Of a stretch of 64,000 nucleotides of DNA, positions 36,131 to 46,023 are shown piece by piece. A program made the position numbers and the translations under genes. This DNA is from Lophium mytilinum (Eukaryota > Ascomycota > Dothideomycetes > Mytilinidiales > Mytilinidiaceae), in the NCBI GenBank assembly GCA_010093605.1, contig MU004191.1, positions 1,605,832 through 1,669,831 of the forward strand, given 5' to 3'. Position 1 is the stretch's first letter; each line of letters opens with the position of its first letter. Below the pieces are notes generated by a model. That model was not told the origin of the DNA. It saw only the letters and a program-made list of their open reading frames with translations, and made no database searches.

Positions 36131-36205
36131 CTTGCTGCGGCTGGCCTGGGAGGATTGACGGCAGCAATTGCAACGAAGGACTATCTAAAGGTGCTAGTGC
36201 TGAAA
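36131..36205 (+). pseudogene. Relic of a FAD-dependent monooxygenase N-terminus
   Basis: Twenty-five codons read LAAAGLGGLTAAIATKDYLK followed by VLVLK. This strongly resembles the Rossmann dinucleotide-binding start of FAD-dependent monooxygenases (G-A-G-L-G-G-L-x-A-A-I-A, then a strand ending V-x-V-L-E). The first Gly is replaced by Ala. The flanking sequence does not continue as a protein in any frame, and stops follow within 40 bases of coding-like text. I read this as a leftover of a lost gene; a chance match over 25 codons is possible. Confidence 0.35.
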
Positions 36206-36726
36206 ATGCAAAGCCGATACTCTTTCTCTCATGCCATTTAGACCTCAACGATCTTTGCCTGGTGTCTCGGGCCCCATGTTCAACTTCGATCCGCTGTCAT
36301 AAGATTCCTTAGGTCATCGCTGCATCCAAGGTCGGCTTCCAAAGACACGGCACGGAAGTGGGTCGCTAAGTTTGTCACTCGCTGTGCCATTGAAGGCGAT
36401 CGACGTCTTGATGGTGAATTGACTGGTGGTGAATTGGCTTATCACAAGGTCAGCCTGGTCGACCCGGTTATAAAATAAATCGCCTCGATCACGAACAGCC
36501 CCAGCTATTCCAATAGAGCTCGCATTCTCCTACCACCACCACCACCACCAACCCGCAGTTCTACACTCAATTTTGCCACCACACTATCACACCTCACTTT
36601 TCAAGGCTTCCTTGCTCGATCTAGAGTCTACAAAGATCCTCAAGTCAACCGTACTCCCCGATCTTTACGAGTCGGCCAATGATTGGGGCAGACGAAGCAC
36701 CATTAAAGCATCCCGGTTATCCCAAC
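36206..36726. other. Leader and promoter of the next F-box-like gene
   Basis: Includes a short CAC microsatellite at about 36532-36552 (ACCACC repeated) in the likely 5' untranslated region. No supported coding sequence. Confidence 0.5.
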
Positions 36727-38397
36727 ATGGCCACGAGCTCATCCATTTCACCTACCGGCTTGGTAGGGCTTCCCTTAGAGCTGCGGACTATGATTGCCAG
36801 ACAACTCGAGCAGGTCAACTCAGCAGCTGATAACCCCAATATCACAACTGGCTACGAGCTTTGCAAATGGTCAAGGCTTACCCAGAGCTCCCGAAACGAT
36901 ATCCTCAGCTATCGAGCTGCCGCGCGTGACCTTCGCGATGCCTCCTGGATCTCGTTCGGTAGACTTGTGGGCGAACTCTGCTTCCGGCTCATCGAACCAG
37001 ACTTACAAGATCTAGAGGAGATATCCAATCTCAAGGAACTCGCACCGTGGATTCAAGCGATTACGTTCGGTACCGCAGGGTTCGCTGATAATAAGTTCGT
37101 CTGGCGGCCTAACAACGATGAGGAGCCTCCGTATGATGAGCTCAACAATTATGACGACAGCTTCGACGATCTGCCTGGCCTAACAGACGACTATCCCGAG
37201 TTATTGAAATACATGCACCGAACACGTAATGAGCCTGCACTTCTTCGCCTGGAAAAATACCGGGACTGCTACAAGAAGCAAGAGACGTTCTCTGAATCTG
37301 GGCTTGCTGTCAAACAGCTTGAGAAGATACTTCACGTCTTCCCAAACTTACAAAATCTCCGAGTTACTCCAAAAGATTATATTGGAATAAAGCATTATCA
37401 CGATTCGTCACACCCCGAAGGGTTTATGTGCCATAGATGTACCCTGGTGTCTACCTCTGAAAAGCCACACACCGAAGGGTATATATGCCATAGATGTACC
37501 CTGCCTACCTCAGGGATGCATCTACGAGGTTGGTTGACTGCAGACGAACGATTACTGTTTGCGGAAGACTGGGAGAAGTACGTGGCTGTGGAGGGTCATA
37601 ACCATCTCTTTGAATATAAGCCCGAAATCGAAAAGCGAAAACAGCAGTTCACTGTCTACAACTCAAATCGTAGCAAGGAAGTCCTCCCAATTATATTCAC
37701 TGCGTGGGCTAGATCTGACAAGAGCCTAGCCGATTTCCGGGTGGCAGAATTCCACGGCGCCTCACCACCTACAGCGCTATTGCTATCTCAACATCTCTCC
37801 GAAAAGTTGACGAATCTCCATACCCTACGGCTCAATATGTTCACGGGACCACAATTCGATGCAGACACTGGCGCTCTATCAGCAATTCTGAAGACGACCC
37901 CTTCATTGAGAGACCTCCAGGTTGACTTGGTAATGAACGAGCTAGAAGAGGACTTATCTGTCTTCGAAATTCAATCCTACGAGCTGTCCACTGGCAAGGT
38001 CCTTATGAACACAATCAACACCGGAATGACTCTATCACGCCTACATGTCTCCGGCTCATGGTTCGAGGCACGAGAACTGGCCTCCTTGCTACAATTTCAC
38101 TCGCAGAGTCTTCAGTTCGTCGTTCTGGAGATTGTCACTATCTGTGGCGGAACCTGGGAATCCCTTCTACGCTGCATCACCACCAGCACTTATCCTAAAC
38201 TGCAATACTTAGGTCTAAGCAACGTCTTCGAGCAGCAGGAAGATCTCCCCAGGGGTGAACCCCTAGATGTCACCGACATTGACGAGGCGATATTCAAAGG
38301 GGCTACATTCTGCTTTGAAGCCAATGCCACACTCTACAAAACTGACGAAGAGTTCGTACGGTTTGGCCGAGATGTTGACGATGTGTCTGGTTTGTAG
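36727..38397 (+). CDS. F-box-like protein, member B of the family, with a four-Cys insert
   Basis: Single exon, 556 residues from ATG 36727 (CAACATGGCC, strong context); ATG 36679 is the in-frame alternative. An F-box-like start (GLPLELRTMIARQLEQV) leads into the family block: WSRLTQSSRNDILSYRA, ASWISFGRLVGELCFRL, DLEEISNLKELAPWIQAITF. The unusual part is residues 229-257. A 57-bp unit is tandemly duplicated, giving two CHRC motifs (Cys235/238 and Cys254/257). The paralogs at 22432 and 42479 pass directly from DxxG to the following (H)(I/L)xG(F/W)L motif, with no such insert. Leu-rich strands make up the rest (LHTLRLNMF, SLRDLQVDL, LQFVVLEI, LQYLGLSN). Function unknown. Confidence 0.83.
   Translation: MATSSSISPTGLVGLPLELRTMIARQLEQVNSAADNPNITTGYELCKWSRLTQSSRNDILSYRAAARDLRDASWISFGRLVGELCFRLIEPDLQDLEEISNLKELAPWIQAITFGTAGFADNKFVWRPNNDEEPPYDELNNYDDSFDDLPGLTDDYPELLKYMHRTRNEPALLRLEKYRDCYKKQETFSESGLAVKQLEKILHVFPNLQNLRVTPKDYIGIKHYHDSSHPEGFMCHRCTLVSTSEKPHTEGYICHRCTLPTSGMHLRGWLTADERLLFAEDWEKYVAVEGHNHLFEYKPEIEKRKQQFTVYNSNRSKEVLPIIFTAWARSDKSLADFRVAEFHGASPPTALLLSQHLSEKLTNLHTLRLNMFTGPQFDADTGALSAILKTTPSLRDLQVDLVMNELEEDLSVFEIQSYELSTGKVLMNTINTGMTLSRLHVSGSWFEARELASLLQFHSQSLQFVVLEIVTICGGTWESLLRCITTSTYPKLQYLGLSNVFEQQEDLPRGEPLDVTDIDEAIFKGATFCFEANATLYKTDEEFVRFGRDVDDVSGL
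37411..37509 (+). repeat. 57-bp tandem duplication encoding two CHRC units
   Basis: Unit 1 spans 37411-37467 (HPEGFMCHRCTL and on). Unit 2 starts at 37468 (HTEGYICHRCTL) and stays recognisable to about 37509. The stretch encoding CHRCTL is identical over 18 bases in both units; the flanks have diverged. Confidence 0.9.
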
Positions 38398-38973
38398 CCT
38401 GGCCGTCGACTAAAGAAGCGGTAATGGCGGTAGATGCGAACACTGAGGGCTCCTGATGCGGACAACGAGCTACTGACCAACACCATTATTGGACGTTTTC
38501 TATCACCTCTTGCTCCTTCTCATCACCTTTCGGTACATGTTTGTGTGTTAATTTCTGCATTTTCATCAAAGTCGCGCTCCAATAGCCACGTCATCTGACT
38601 GAATAAAGCGTTCACTTTACCAGAGACTAATCCACAGCAGCGCACGATAGGTAGTAAATCATAGCTTTACTACAAGAACTTGCGTATCAACATCAAGGTG
38701 AAATGTTTATGTACGCTTGCTTACGACTTCATAGAGTGCCTCATTACTGCCTCGAACCTATGCTATGGTGCGAATATAACAACATTACTGTGCTACGAAC
38801 TTACGTGGTTTTCCTTAAAAGCCATTAAACAACTAAACTCTAGACCTTATTTATAAGACCAGCCGTCATAGTCCACACTTACCGTAAGATAATACTATGT
38901 ACGCTTTCATATCGTATGTCGTACCTCAATAACGCATCGAAAAATCTGGGAAGAAAGTAGATATCCTCATGAA
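38398..38973. other. AT-rich intergenic region
   Basis: No frame of useful length. It separates the F-box-like gene from a minus-strand pseudogene that ends toward it. Confidence 0.5.
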
Positions 38974-40059
38974 CTAATTAGGAGATTTACACCAACTAAG
39001 CCCTACTCCGATCACACGCTGCACTTTTGCAATACGCTGGTGCTTCCCCCCTCCTTCACCTCCATCCCGCCCTTCCTTCTCCCCCCAAGTCCCCTTCTCT
39101 ACACCAGCATACCTCAACAACCCCGTCTCCCCGCTCTCAAACTCCCACGTCTGCGCACACCTCACCACCTCCTCCAACTCCCCCTTCTTCAGCTCTACTG
39201 CCTCAAGCACCAGCTCAAACTCCTTCAGTGCCGGAAAAACCCGCCTGATCGCGCCCCTGGATTAGCTCTGCGATTGCTTCTCGCTGACGCACGGCTCCAG
39301 CGCGAGGGCGTCGTGCTCCGTAACATCCCAGTCTGTGAGCTCGATGCAGATTCGAAGCAGCTTGATATGCGCCACTATCGAGCTCCAGGTATCGGGTGGG
39401 AACTTCTCGTTTTGGATTTGTTCGTGGTGGCCCGCAAATTCAGCGTACTGAAGCTCGTGTTGCGTGAGATTGTAGTCTAGAGCTTGCAGGTTGCGGAGTT
39501 GGTAGGGGAATGCGTGGGTGGCGGTTCAGTGGGGTAAGGAGTAGAGGCGCTGGTCGGGGAATGGATGCAGGAGTGTTTGGAGATACAGTGAGAAGTTGAG
39601 CCAGTGGTAGAAGGTCACTGCGTTCGGGGAGAGGGGGAGGCGTGCGTTTCGAGGTAGATAGTGCGGCAGGTAAGGAGGAGTGGGAGGGCGATGTCGTGGT
39701 TTTTGCGGCTGGGTGAGGGGGCCCAGGAAGAAAGCTATGGGATAACGTGAGGGGGGAGGCGTCGCAAGGTGGTGGCGTGGTTTGCTGGCAGACGGTATGT
39801 ACGAGGAGACTGAGGGATCGCAGGTCCGTTCGATGGATAAGTAAGGAGAGGGATATGTGGCGGAAATCGAGGGAGGATGATTCTGCTGAGTGTCTAGGAG
39901 AGCAGAAGCAAAGATCTGATCCCGGAGCTCTAGAGGAAGGCGGCTGAAAAGGGGACACTCCGGTTGCGGATTTGTGTCCGTCGTGGTGCTTGAAAGGCCG
40001 CCCAGAACGGGATTGAATTCCTGTATGGCATTGGTTAATTTCTTGTCCAGAGAGTCCAT
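38974..40059 (-). pseudogene. Broken 2EXR/F-box-like gene with several frameshifts
   Basis: Starts intact at 40059: MDSLDKKLTNAIQEF, then CPLFSRLPLELRDQIFASAL, the 2EXR-type motif. After that, protein-like text continues in changing frames on the same strand. IALPLLLTCRTIYLETHA is in one frame and LPLSPNAVTFYHWLNF is back in the first. Then a stop comes at 39526. FPYQLRNLQALDYNL, FPPDTWSSIVAHIK and LLRICIELTDWDVT continue in a third. An in-frame TAA follows near 39263, then VFPALKEFELVLEAVELKKG. Restoring one protein needs at least three indels plus a stop reversal, so this is a decayed gene rather than an intron-rich one. Some of its segments could still be translated as a truncated product (177 residues from 40059). 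Confidence 0.75.
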
Positions 40060-40715
40060 GAATTACTAGTACTAACGCAGAATATAATCTTATTGCGCTA
40101 CGCTCAGCCGGTTTATCAGGGAGGAAAGTGGTCAGGTTTCTACTCATGTAGTGGCACATCGATTGTGAAGGTCAGCCGTGGGACAGCGACGTCGTCAGAA
40201 TATGGATCAAGGTATTTTGAGGCGGCGCAGTACAACGGCGAGGCACCTGCAAATTCATGCCTGGTTTCCACGGCATGAAACATTACATCGCGCCAGCCCA
40301 CGGAGACACCGAAAAGACTGACTCCGAGTGTGCACAGACTTTGGCAAGACATCATATAGTTCTAGGATACTATTCTTAACACGCCAACATAGTCCTAGTT
40401 AAGAGCGTCAATCTTGCTCACTCAATACTACCATACCATCGCAATAGCCCTGTGCCAAGTACCTCATCAGACAAAACGATGTTCCCACGTGCCTATACTT
40501 TTGCATCGCGCCTTCTAACTCTTTGAAGGGCTAGAGCGTACTCCCGGCAGCGTAAAAGGAGTGCTCACAGGCTTGATAGCAAGGCCATACGCTGCTCTTC
40601 ACGCCCCAGAGTCGCACAAAGTGCCTAAGATCCGTCTCTCGAATGGATCTGCAATACCTATGAGAGGTCTCCCATCTACTTCAACCTCGTAAGTACACTC
40701 GACGCATAGCGCCGT
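40060..40715. other. Intergenic region
   Basis: Short frames only, on both strands. Nothing supported. It lies between the pseudogene start and the 3' end of family member C. Confidence 0.5.
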
Positions 40716-42479
40716 TTATCTAAGAGCCTTCTCGGGAAATGTAGCTGGATAAATGCATATATGAGGCACGGCTTGGGAAGCGAGAGCCGGGTATCCTTCA
40801 AGGCATGTGCATTCCTGGCTCGCCATCCCGATACCAATGTACTTTAGTCGTGGAAAGCTTGCAGCCGCAATGCGAGATAGCGCAACATCCCATGGCTCCT
40901 CAATCAGCGTCATGTGATTGAAAAGCACAGAACACAGGCTGCTTGCGTGCGCATTTAGGATCGCATGAAGCTGTGTGCTTTTGATTAACAAGTCAAGGTC
41001 GAGATGAAGGCGTTCGACGGCGGACGGGGTGCTGATGAGTGCTTTGCAGAGGAGCGTCCAGTCGATGCGGATGCCTAATGGAATAGCAATCTCGAAGTAC
41101 CTTAATGTGGAGAGACAACGCACGAGGCCACAGACTGCACGGAAGTTTTGCATGCTAGAAGTGTGGTCAAATCCGATGCGAAGAGTTTGGAGATGGAGGA
41201 GGTCGTGTCCCTGAAAGTGCCATAGAATGCCATCATATCCAGCCTGCCTGAGATCTTGTATGCGTGTGCCTGAGCTTTTGATTGCTTCCGCTATGCGCGC
41301 CACGACGATTGACCCCTCGTAGGGCTGATTGTGGCTGTAAATCCAACTGTAATTTTGAGGATTTAGTTTTGTGGATTGAGAACTATAGGTACTTGGAATG
41401 ATGTGATCCCCCTCTGGACTGTAGTGTTGTTCATGCCACAGGGAATCAAATATCGTATTCCAAACTCTATCGAAGAACTCCCGCTCTTTGCGGCCTAGCC
41501 AGCCGCGTAGATGGCTCTTGTTTGCACCGATCCAGTCATCCGCGTTGAATCTAATGCAATGAAGGCGTGGCATCGCCTTCAGTGCCAAAGCAAACTCATC
41601 GGCGTAGCCTGGCGAACGTAACAGGTTGTTTTGGTCGTCGCATGCCTTGTGGTATTTGGAGATGATCGTCTCGAACTCAGACCGCTCATCTTCGTTCTGG
41701 AGGTGCGCACTCAGGGCCTGGATATTCTTCCCACGGATGGTCGAGGTGTTCTTTTTCCGCTGATACAGTCTAGAGTCTTCAAACCCGCCTGTCCCAAATG
41801 TCAAGGCCTTGATCCACGGCGTGAGTTTCGGGAGTTCGGAGATCTTGCCCAGATCTGCTATATCAGCTGGCACTAGTCGGAATTGGAGGTCGCTAATCAG
41901 CTTCCCGAAGGACTTCCAGCTAGCTTCGCAGAAACTAGGCGATACTTGTCGAATATTGAGGATGTTCTGCCGCGAGGTAACACTGAGCTTCTTCCATCGG
42001 GGTCGTCGGTAGTATTCATCGATGTCGATCACGAAATCGGGTTCGTCACAAAGCGTAGATCCGCTGAGGAGGGGATCTAGTTCCTCGAGATTCTCGATGA
42101 TACACATCTTCAGCTCCAAGGGCAGCCCATCCAATGTCGCAGGGCAAGAACCCATTTCGGCGGATGGAGGTACTGTGAAGTTTGCGGACCGGACCGGAGT
42201 AGCAGGTGTTCGGAGGCTGAGAGTACCCAAGTGGGTATCTGCAGGTGGTGTCGCTGATGGTGTCAAGACTGCGGGTGCCTTTTCTTCTGGTTGTTTGGTG
42301 CTTGAGTGCTTCATGCTCGAGTACTTGGTAGTTTGGCTGCTGGGTGCTCGAAAGTGCTTAAGAGCTCGAGCCCTTGTGCATGTTTTGGTTTTTGAATGCT
42401 TGAGAGTGCTTGACAGCTTGATTGCTTGAGCGTTGGGCGAATTTGCTTGAGCGTGCTTGAGTACTCGAGTGGCGGACAC
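40716..42479 (-). CDS. F-box-like protein, member C of the family
   Basis: Single exon, 587 residues. The first 108 residues are Lys/His/Ser/Thr-rich low complexity (LSSTLKHSKTKT and similar), derived from a degenerate repeat in the DNA. The conserved protein begins near Met109 (ATG 42155, MGSCPATLDGLPLELKMCII), so the true start may be there, giving 479 residues. The family block follows: WKKLSVTSRQNILNIRQV, ASWKSFGKLISDLQFRL, DLGKISELPKLTPWIKALTF. Later: AMPRLHCIRFNADDWIGANK, directly followed by SHLRGWLGRKEREFFDRVW, showing the point where member B carries its insert. Leu-rich segments (LLHLQTLRIGFD, LHLDLDLLIKST) follow. A role in SCF is inferred only. Confidence 0.8.
   Translation of the reverse strand: MSATRVLKHAQANSPNAQAIKLSSTLKHSKTKTCTRARALKHFRAPSSQTTKYSSMKHSSTKQPEEKAPAVLTPSATPPADTHLGTLSLRTPATPVRSANFTVPPSAEMGSCPATLDGLPLELKMCIIENLEELDPLLSGSTLCDEPDFVIDIDEYYRRPRWKKLSVTSRQNILNIRQVSPSFCEASWKSFGKLISDLQFRLVPADIADLGKISELPKLTPWIKALTFGTGGFEDSRLYQRKKNTSTIRGKNIQALSAHLQNEDERSEFETIISKYHKACDDQNNLLRSPGYADEFALALKAMPRLHCIRFNADDWIGANKSHLRGWLGRKEREFFDRVWNTIFDSLWHEQHYSPEGDHIIPSTYSSQSTKLNPQNYSWIYSHNQPYEGSIVVARIAEAIKSSGTRIQDLRQAGYDGILWHFQGHDLLHLQTLRIGFDHTSSMQNFRAVCGLVRCLSTLRYFEIAIPLGIRIDWTLLCKALISTPSAVERLHLDLDLLIKSTQLHAILNAHASSLCSVLFNHMTLIEEPWDVALSRIAAASFPRLKYIGIGMASQECTCLEGYPALASQAVPHICIYPATFPEKALR
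42295..42475. repeat. Degenerate GCTTGAG repeat tract
   Basis: The heptamer GCTTGAG occurs five times in under 200 bases on the plus strand, mixed with related words (GCTCGAG, GCTTAAG, ACTCGAG). On the minus strand it produces the Lys/His/Ser-rich head of member C. It may be a short degenerate minisatellite at the 5' end of the gene. Confidence 0.7.
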
Positions 42480-43158
42480 GATCGTCTTTAGAGTAGTGCG
42501 CTCTGACGCGATGATTCAAGCTTTTGGTCGCGCACAAATCTTTCCGCGGTCGTCCATATTTTCTGATCTCGGTCGATGAAACCATTCCATGGTTCACTAG
42601 GAACATCGTCCTGGCTGCTCCACCAATGTTCAGAGAATTTGCCATTACTAACTCTACCATGGACCAAACCAGAGCATGAGTGTACTCACGTGATTCTCGT
42701 GTCCCCAAGGACTACCTATGATGTTCCGTCTTATCGATACACTGCCAGGGCATGTCCGCATACAGGTTTGTTGCCGTTCGCGATGGCCCTCCGACGCCAT
42801 AAAGAAGTATGAACATGGTCTGATCTTACCGGCAATCGGGTTTGAGCGACCCTTGATAATTTTACTACAGCGACAGGCCATGGCCCAGTACTCACTGTCA
42901 TTCCTTCATCATCCGACTTCTCCACTTGTCGCCCGTTCACATTCTTTCTTTCTTCTCCTCTCTATGCCTCGTGACTTGGTACTTTTGCTCATCATAGCTC
43001 TAGAGACACTCCTGTCTCCACAGCCTCAGCAAACCACCCCTCAAGGATAACTCACACAAGTCACGTTACCTCAAATCCTCCCTCATCCGTATCTCCTCAA
43101 CCAACCGCTGCATGCCCTGATCTTCACGTGGCGCCTCTGCATTCGCGCGCCTTTCAAA
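42480..43158. other. Intergenic region
   Basis: Promoter side of member C and 3' side of the tautomerase-like gene, both on the minus strand. No supported coding sequence. Confidence 0.5.
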
Positions 43159-43694
43159 TTACCCCATATTCTCCTCTACCCACCTCGTATCCCCACCAGC
43201 CTCCGGTAACAGAAACCCCTGCTCATAGCCTGCCGCTATATCGTCAAGTGTGAAGACCGAATGTAGGTCCGCGGGGTTTTCAAGGCTCCCCGTTTCGCGA
43301 TATGCCGAGCATCCCAAGACGTCTTGCCAAATGGCGGCGATTTCGATGATAAGGCTGTTGTAGGGTTCGCGGACCTCAGAGTCGGGGTGAGACTTTCGAG
43401 GTCGGATGTGCACGTGGATGTAATTGATTCCTACCTGCGGTCATACTGTTATAGATCTGGAGATAGGGATATCTCAGGTGGTTGTCGGTAAGCAACAGAG
43501 GATATGGTTTGACTTACCCGCTCACCACCTACGTAAGCAGCGATGTCTTTCGTGTCAGCTTGCGTGATACGAATATTCACAAATAGAGACGGCGTGGTGA
43601 AGTGCATGCAATGGAGTGCCGTAATCCTAGAGGCGATCTCATCCCGCTGGATTTGCTCGAGTGCACAATGGTGGTGTATGTCGTAGAAACGCAT
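43159..43694 (-). CDS. Tautomerase-like protein lacking the N-terminal proline
   Basis: Exons read on the minus strand are 43694-43518 and 43434-43159, giving 150 residues; the splice yields YVGGER|VGINYIHVHI. The pattern matches the fungal cis-CaaD/4-oxalocrotonate-type tautomerase group (Tautomerase_3): YDIHHHCALEQIQRDEIASR, HCMHFTTPSLFVNIRITQAD, YVGGER, then IHVHIRPRKS. Family enzymes use Pro-1, exposed after Met removal. Here Met1 is followed by Arg (MRFYDI), so either the protein is not a Pro-dependent tautomerase or the N-terminus is made differently. The frame is open upstream to 43937 and would add 81 residues with no homology. Substrate unknown. Confidence 0.7.
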
Positions 43695-44281
43695 CCTGGT
43701 TGCTAATTCGATTCGATGCCGGTTGTGTAGGCGCTTGTTGGGGTTCGATCTTGTTCGTTTGCTGACACTAAAAGACTGGAAGAATGAGGGTGGCTTGCAG
43801 ATTATGATGTAACGATCATCCTGTACTCTATGTAGCGTCGATCTACCCGAGCCACGGGTTACCCCATACATAGCCTCCATTCGTTTCAAGGGTTCTTCAA
43901 CAGCCTGCTTTCTGGGAAAGAGAGCTGGAGGCTTCAACGACAGTGTCCTAGGGATTGAACTGTTGGGAGCGGTTTCCAGTTCAGCTAAGCCGATTTATTG
44001 CAAGTGATGTCGCTAAGTCGCCAAAGGTTGCCCAGACCAAACCAAAACGCCTAGAGATGAACACCAAACTGATACCAGGACATCCATGCATGTAGCAGTA
44101 TACCTCCTATTTCATGTTGACCAACTACGCCATCCTTATGCACCGAATATCAGAATGCCTCCCACCGACCGGGTCTCGTTTTCCAGGCGCCGTTGCTGTC
44201 ATCCACGGGCTGGATCCATGGTAGGAGATTTTCGTGATAGTAACGCTCGTCAGCTAGATTCCACCACCTATCGTAATCAAA
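43695..44281. other. Intergenic region
   Basis: Includes the unsupported 5' extension of the tautomerase-like frame (to 43937). Nothing else recognised. Confidence 0.45.
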
Positions 44282-44544
44282 TTAGCTACACTGTGTAGCT
44301 ACAGGAATGACGTGGGTGTTGTTGAGGGAATGCCCACCGGATCGATCCACAGAAACCGAGTAATCCCCTATCGCCTTATTCTGCTTCTTCGCCGCCAGAG
44401 CCCTCGACTTGAACAGTATGTAGGAGCCGCCGAAGGTGAAGACAGAGAAAATTGCGAGGTTGCGGCCGCTGGGGAGGTTAGCAATCGGCAAGGTTCGAGT
44501 TGCTCGGGTTGGAAAGCGTACTTAAAGAAGCGGGAGGGAGCCAT
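44282..44544 (-). CDS. Small single-pass membrane protein, two exons
   Basis: Exons read on the minus strand are 44544-44522 (23 bases, MAPSRFF plus two bases) and 44468-44282. The intron runs GTACGC..CCCCAG, and the junction gives MAPSRFFNGRNLAIFSVF. The 69-residue product has one hydrophobic segment (LAIFSVFTFGGSYILF). It is followed by a basic stretch (KSRALAAKKQNK) and a tail YSVSVDRSGGHS. A short N-terminus with Arg, one membrane helix and a polar tail is the layout of small fungal mitochondrial or ER membrane proteins; this is inference. The unspliced minus-strand frame (MPIANLPSG) is an alternative but has a poorer start. Confidence 0.68.
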
Positions 44545-46023
44545 TGGGTTGTTTGGAACTATATTATGTAATCATGAAGGTGAAGTGAGCAATCTGATCG
44601 GGCTGTAGGCTTTCGAGGGAATGGTGTTGAGGTGTTGAATGTTGAGGCACACGACAGTCCGAGTGGCCGAGGTCATCGAGAGGTTCGGTGACGTTGGGCT
44701 TGGCGGAGATCTTCAGCCAGGAGGATCTCCGGATTTCTTCAACAACATATTATGTACGTACAGTGACTAGCCATAAGTCTATGCACACCAATTTACCACT
44801 GCTTGGGGTACCCCCATAAGGTTATCTACCTCTAGCCGCGATGTCAAGTTCCAGGCAGTGCAAATAAGACTGCTATCAAACTCACCGCATAATAGCTAGC
44901 TGGGATACTCCTCACAGTGGTGAAAAGTGAGCAAATTGGAGTCGAACGGTCATCAGCCCGTGTGCCCAGACCTATGGCCTAGTCATGTACCATCGACTAC
45001 ACACTTATGTACACCTCATCAGCTTGTCAGAAACTCAACGAGACATCATCGATCTGAGTTTCGCTGTTAGAATAGCGAGAAGCACATACGAAAGGTACAC
45101 GCCGTGTCAACTCTGTGCCTAACAAAAGTGGCTTGACGCAGTGAGATCCGTAAGTAACTGCCATAATATACTCTAAAGCGTCATTGAGGTATCTCGATAC
45201 CTTCTAAATATCCTATTGACGACAATCCCACTCTCTCCTCTTTCAAAGCTTCACTTGCGTGCGAAAGATTGACTATGCAAAGTAGAGGGAATACGACGCG
45301 CCGTGTGGCCTTCGCGTCTTTGAAATCATAGTTTACGCGGTTCGATTCGTAAATTTAAGTAACAAAGCTTCCCAAAGCGTCGAGAAACGGTGCCTCTACG
45401 TCCTCTTACAGTTTGGTTATATCGATATAATCCCGAAACTTCTGATACTTCTTTCACTACGCCATCGGGAGGTGCAGGTCGCGTCCTTGCATCTATCGAA
45501 ATGTCTTCCACACACCCTCCGGAATTCACGTTACTAGCGATCTTTCCGTGTCCAAGTGGAGGCGGTACGTGGGCCTTTTATACACTGCTCACATTTTAGG
45601 TCCCGACGCGGTCCCGAGTTCCGGCTCTTGTCCAATCGGAGTCGCTCATTTCCACCAACCTCACTTTCATCTCAGCGCCAGCTATATATGCTCTATTCCC
45701 CTCCCTTACATTTGGGCGCAGTCCCATTTCTCTCGTAATGCGGGAAAGCTGCAGATGTCTCCTTTCGTCTGGGTTCAACATAAAAACCAATTCAAGTCTG
45801 GCTATATCAAATTTTCATCTACACTCCGTACCCTTTGCAGCCTCCAGCAGCAGTGATACAGACTCCTGTTCCATCCCCAATTCCATTTCCATTAGCTCCT
45901 CAGCCAACCAGAATAATCTGACACTAGCGGAGCCATAAAAGCCACTCGTTCCCCGCACTTTCATTCTTTCCCTTCTTCTCCGCTCCCATCATACCATCTT
46001 CATCATCCCAAAACCTACCTATC
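44545..46023. other. 1.5 kb intergenic region, AT-richer on the left
   Basis: Divergent promoter region for the small membrane protein (minus) and the 356-residue protein (plus). Frames at 45390-45938 conflict with each other and show no domain. The final 100 bases before 46024 are C/T-rich, as in fungal leaders. Confidence 0.5.

Noticed and set aside
45330-45352. tRNA B-box-like GGTTCGATTCG
   Set aside because: No matching A box at the right distance and no cloverleaf could be built by eye.
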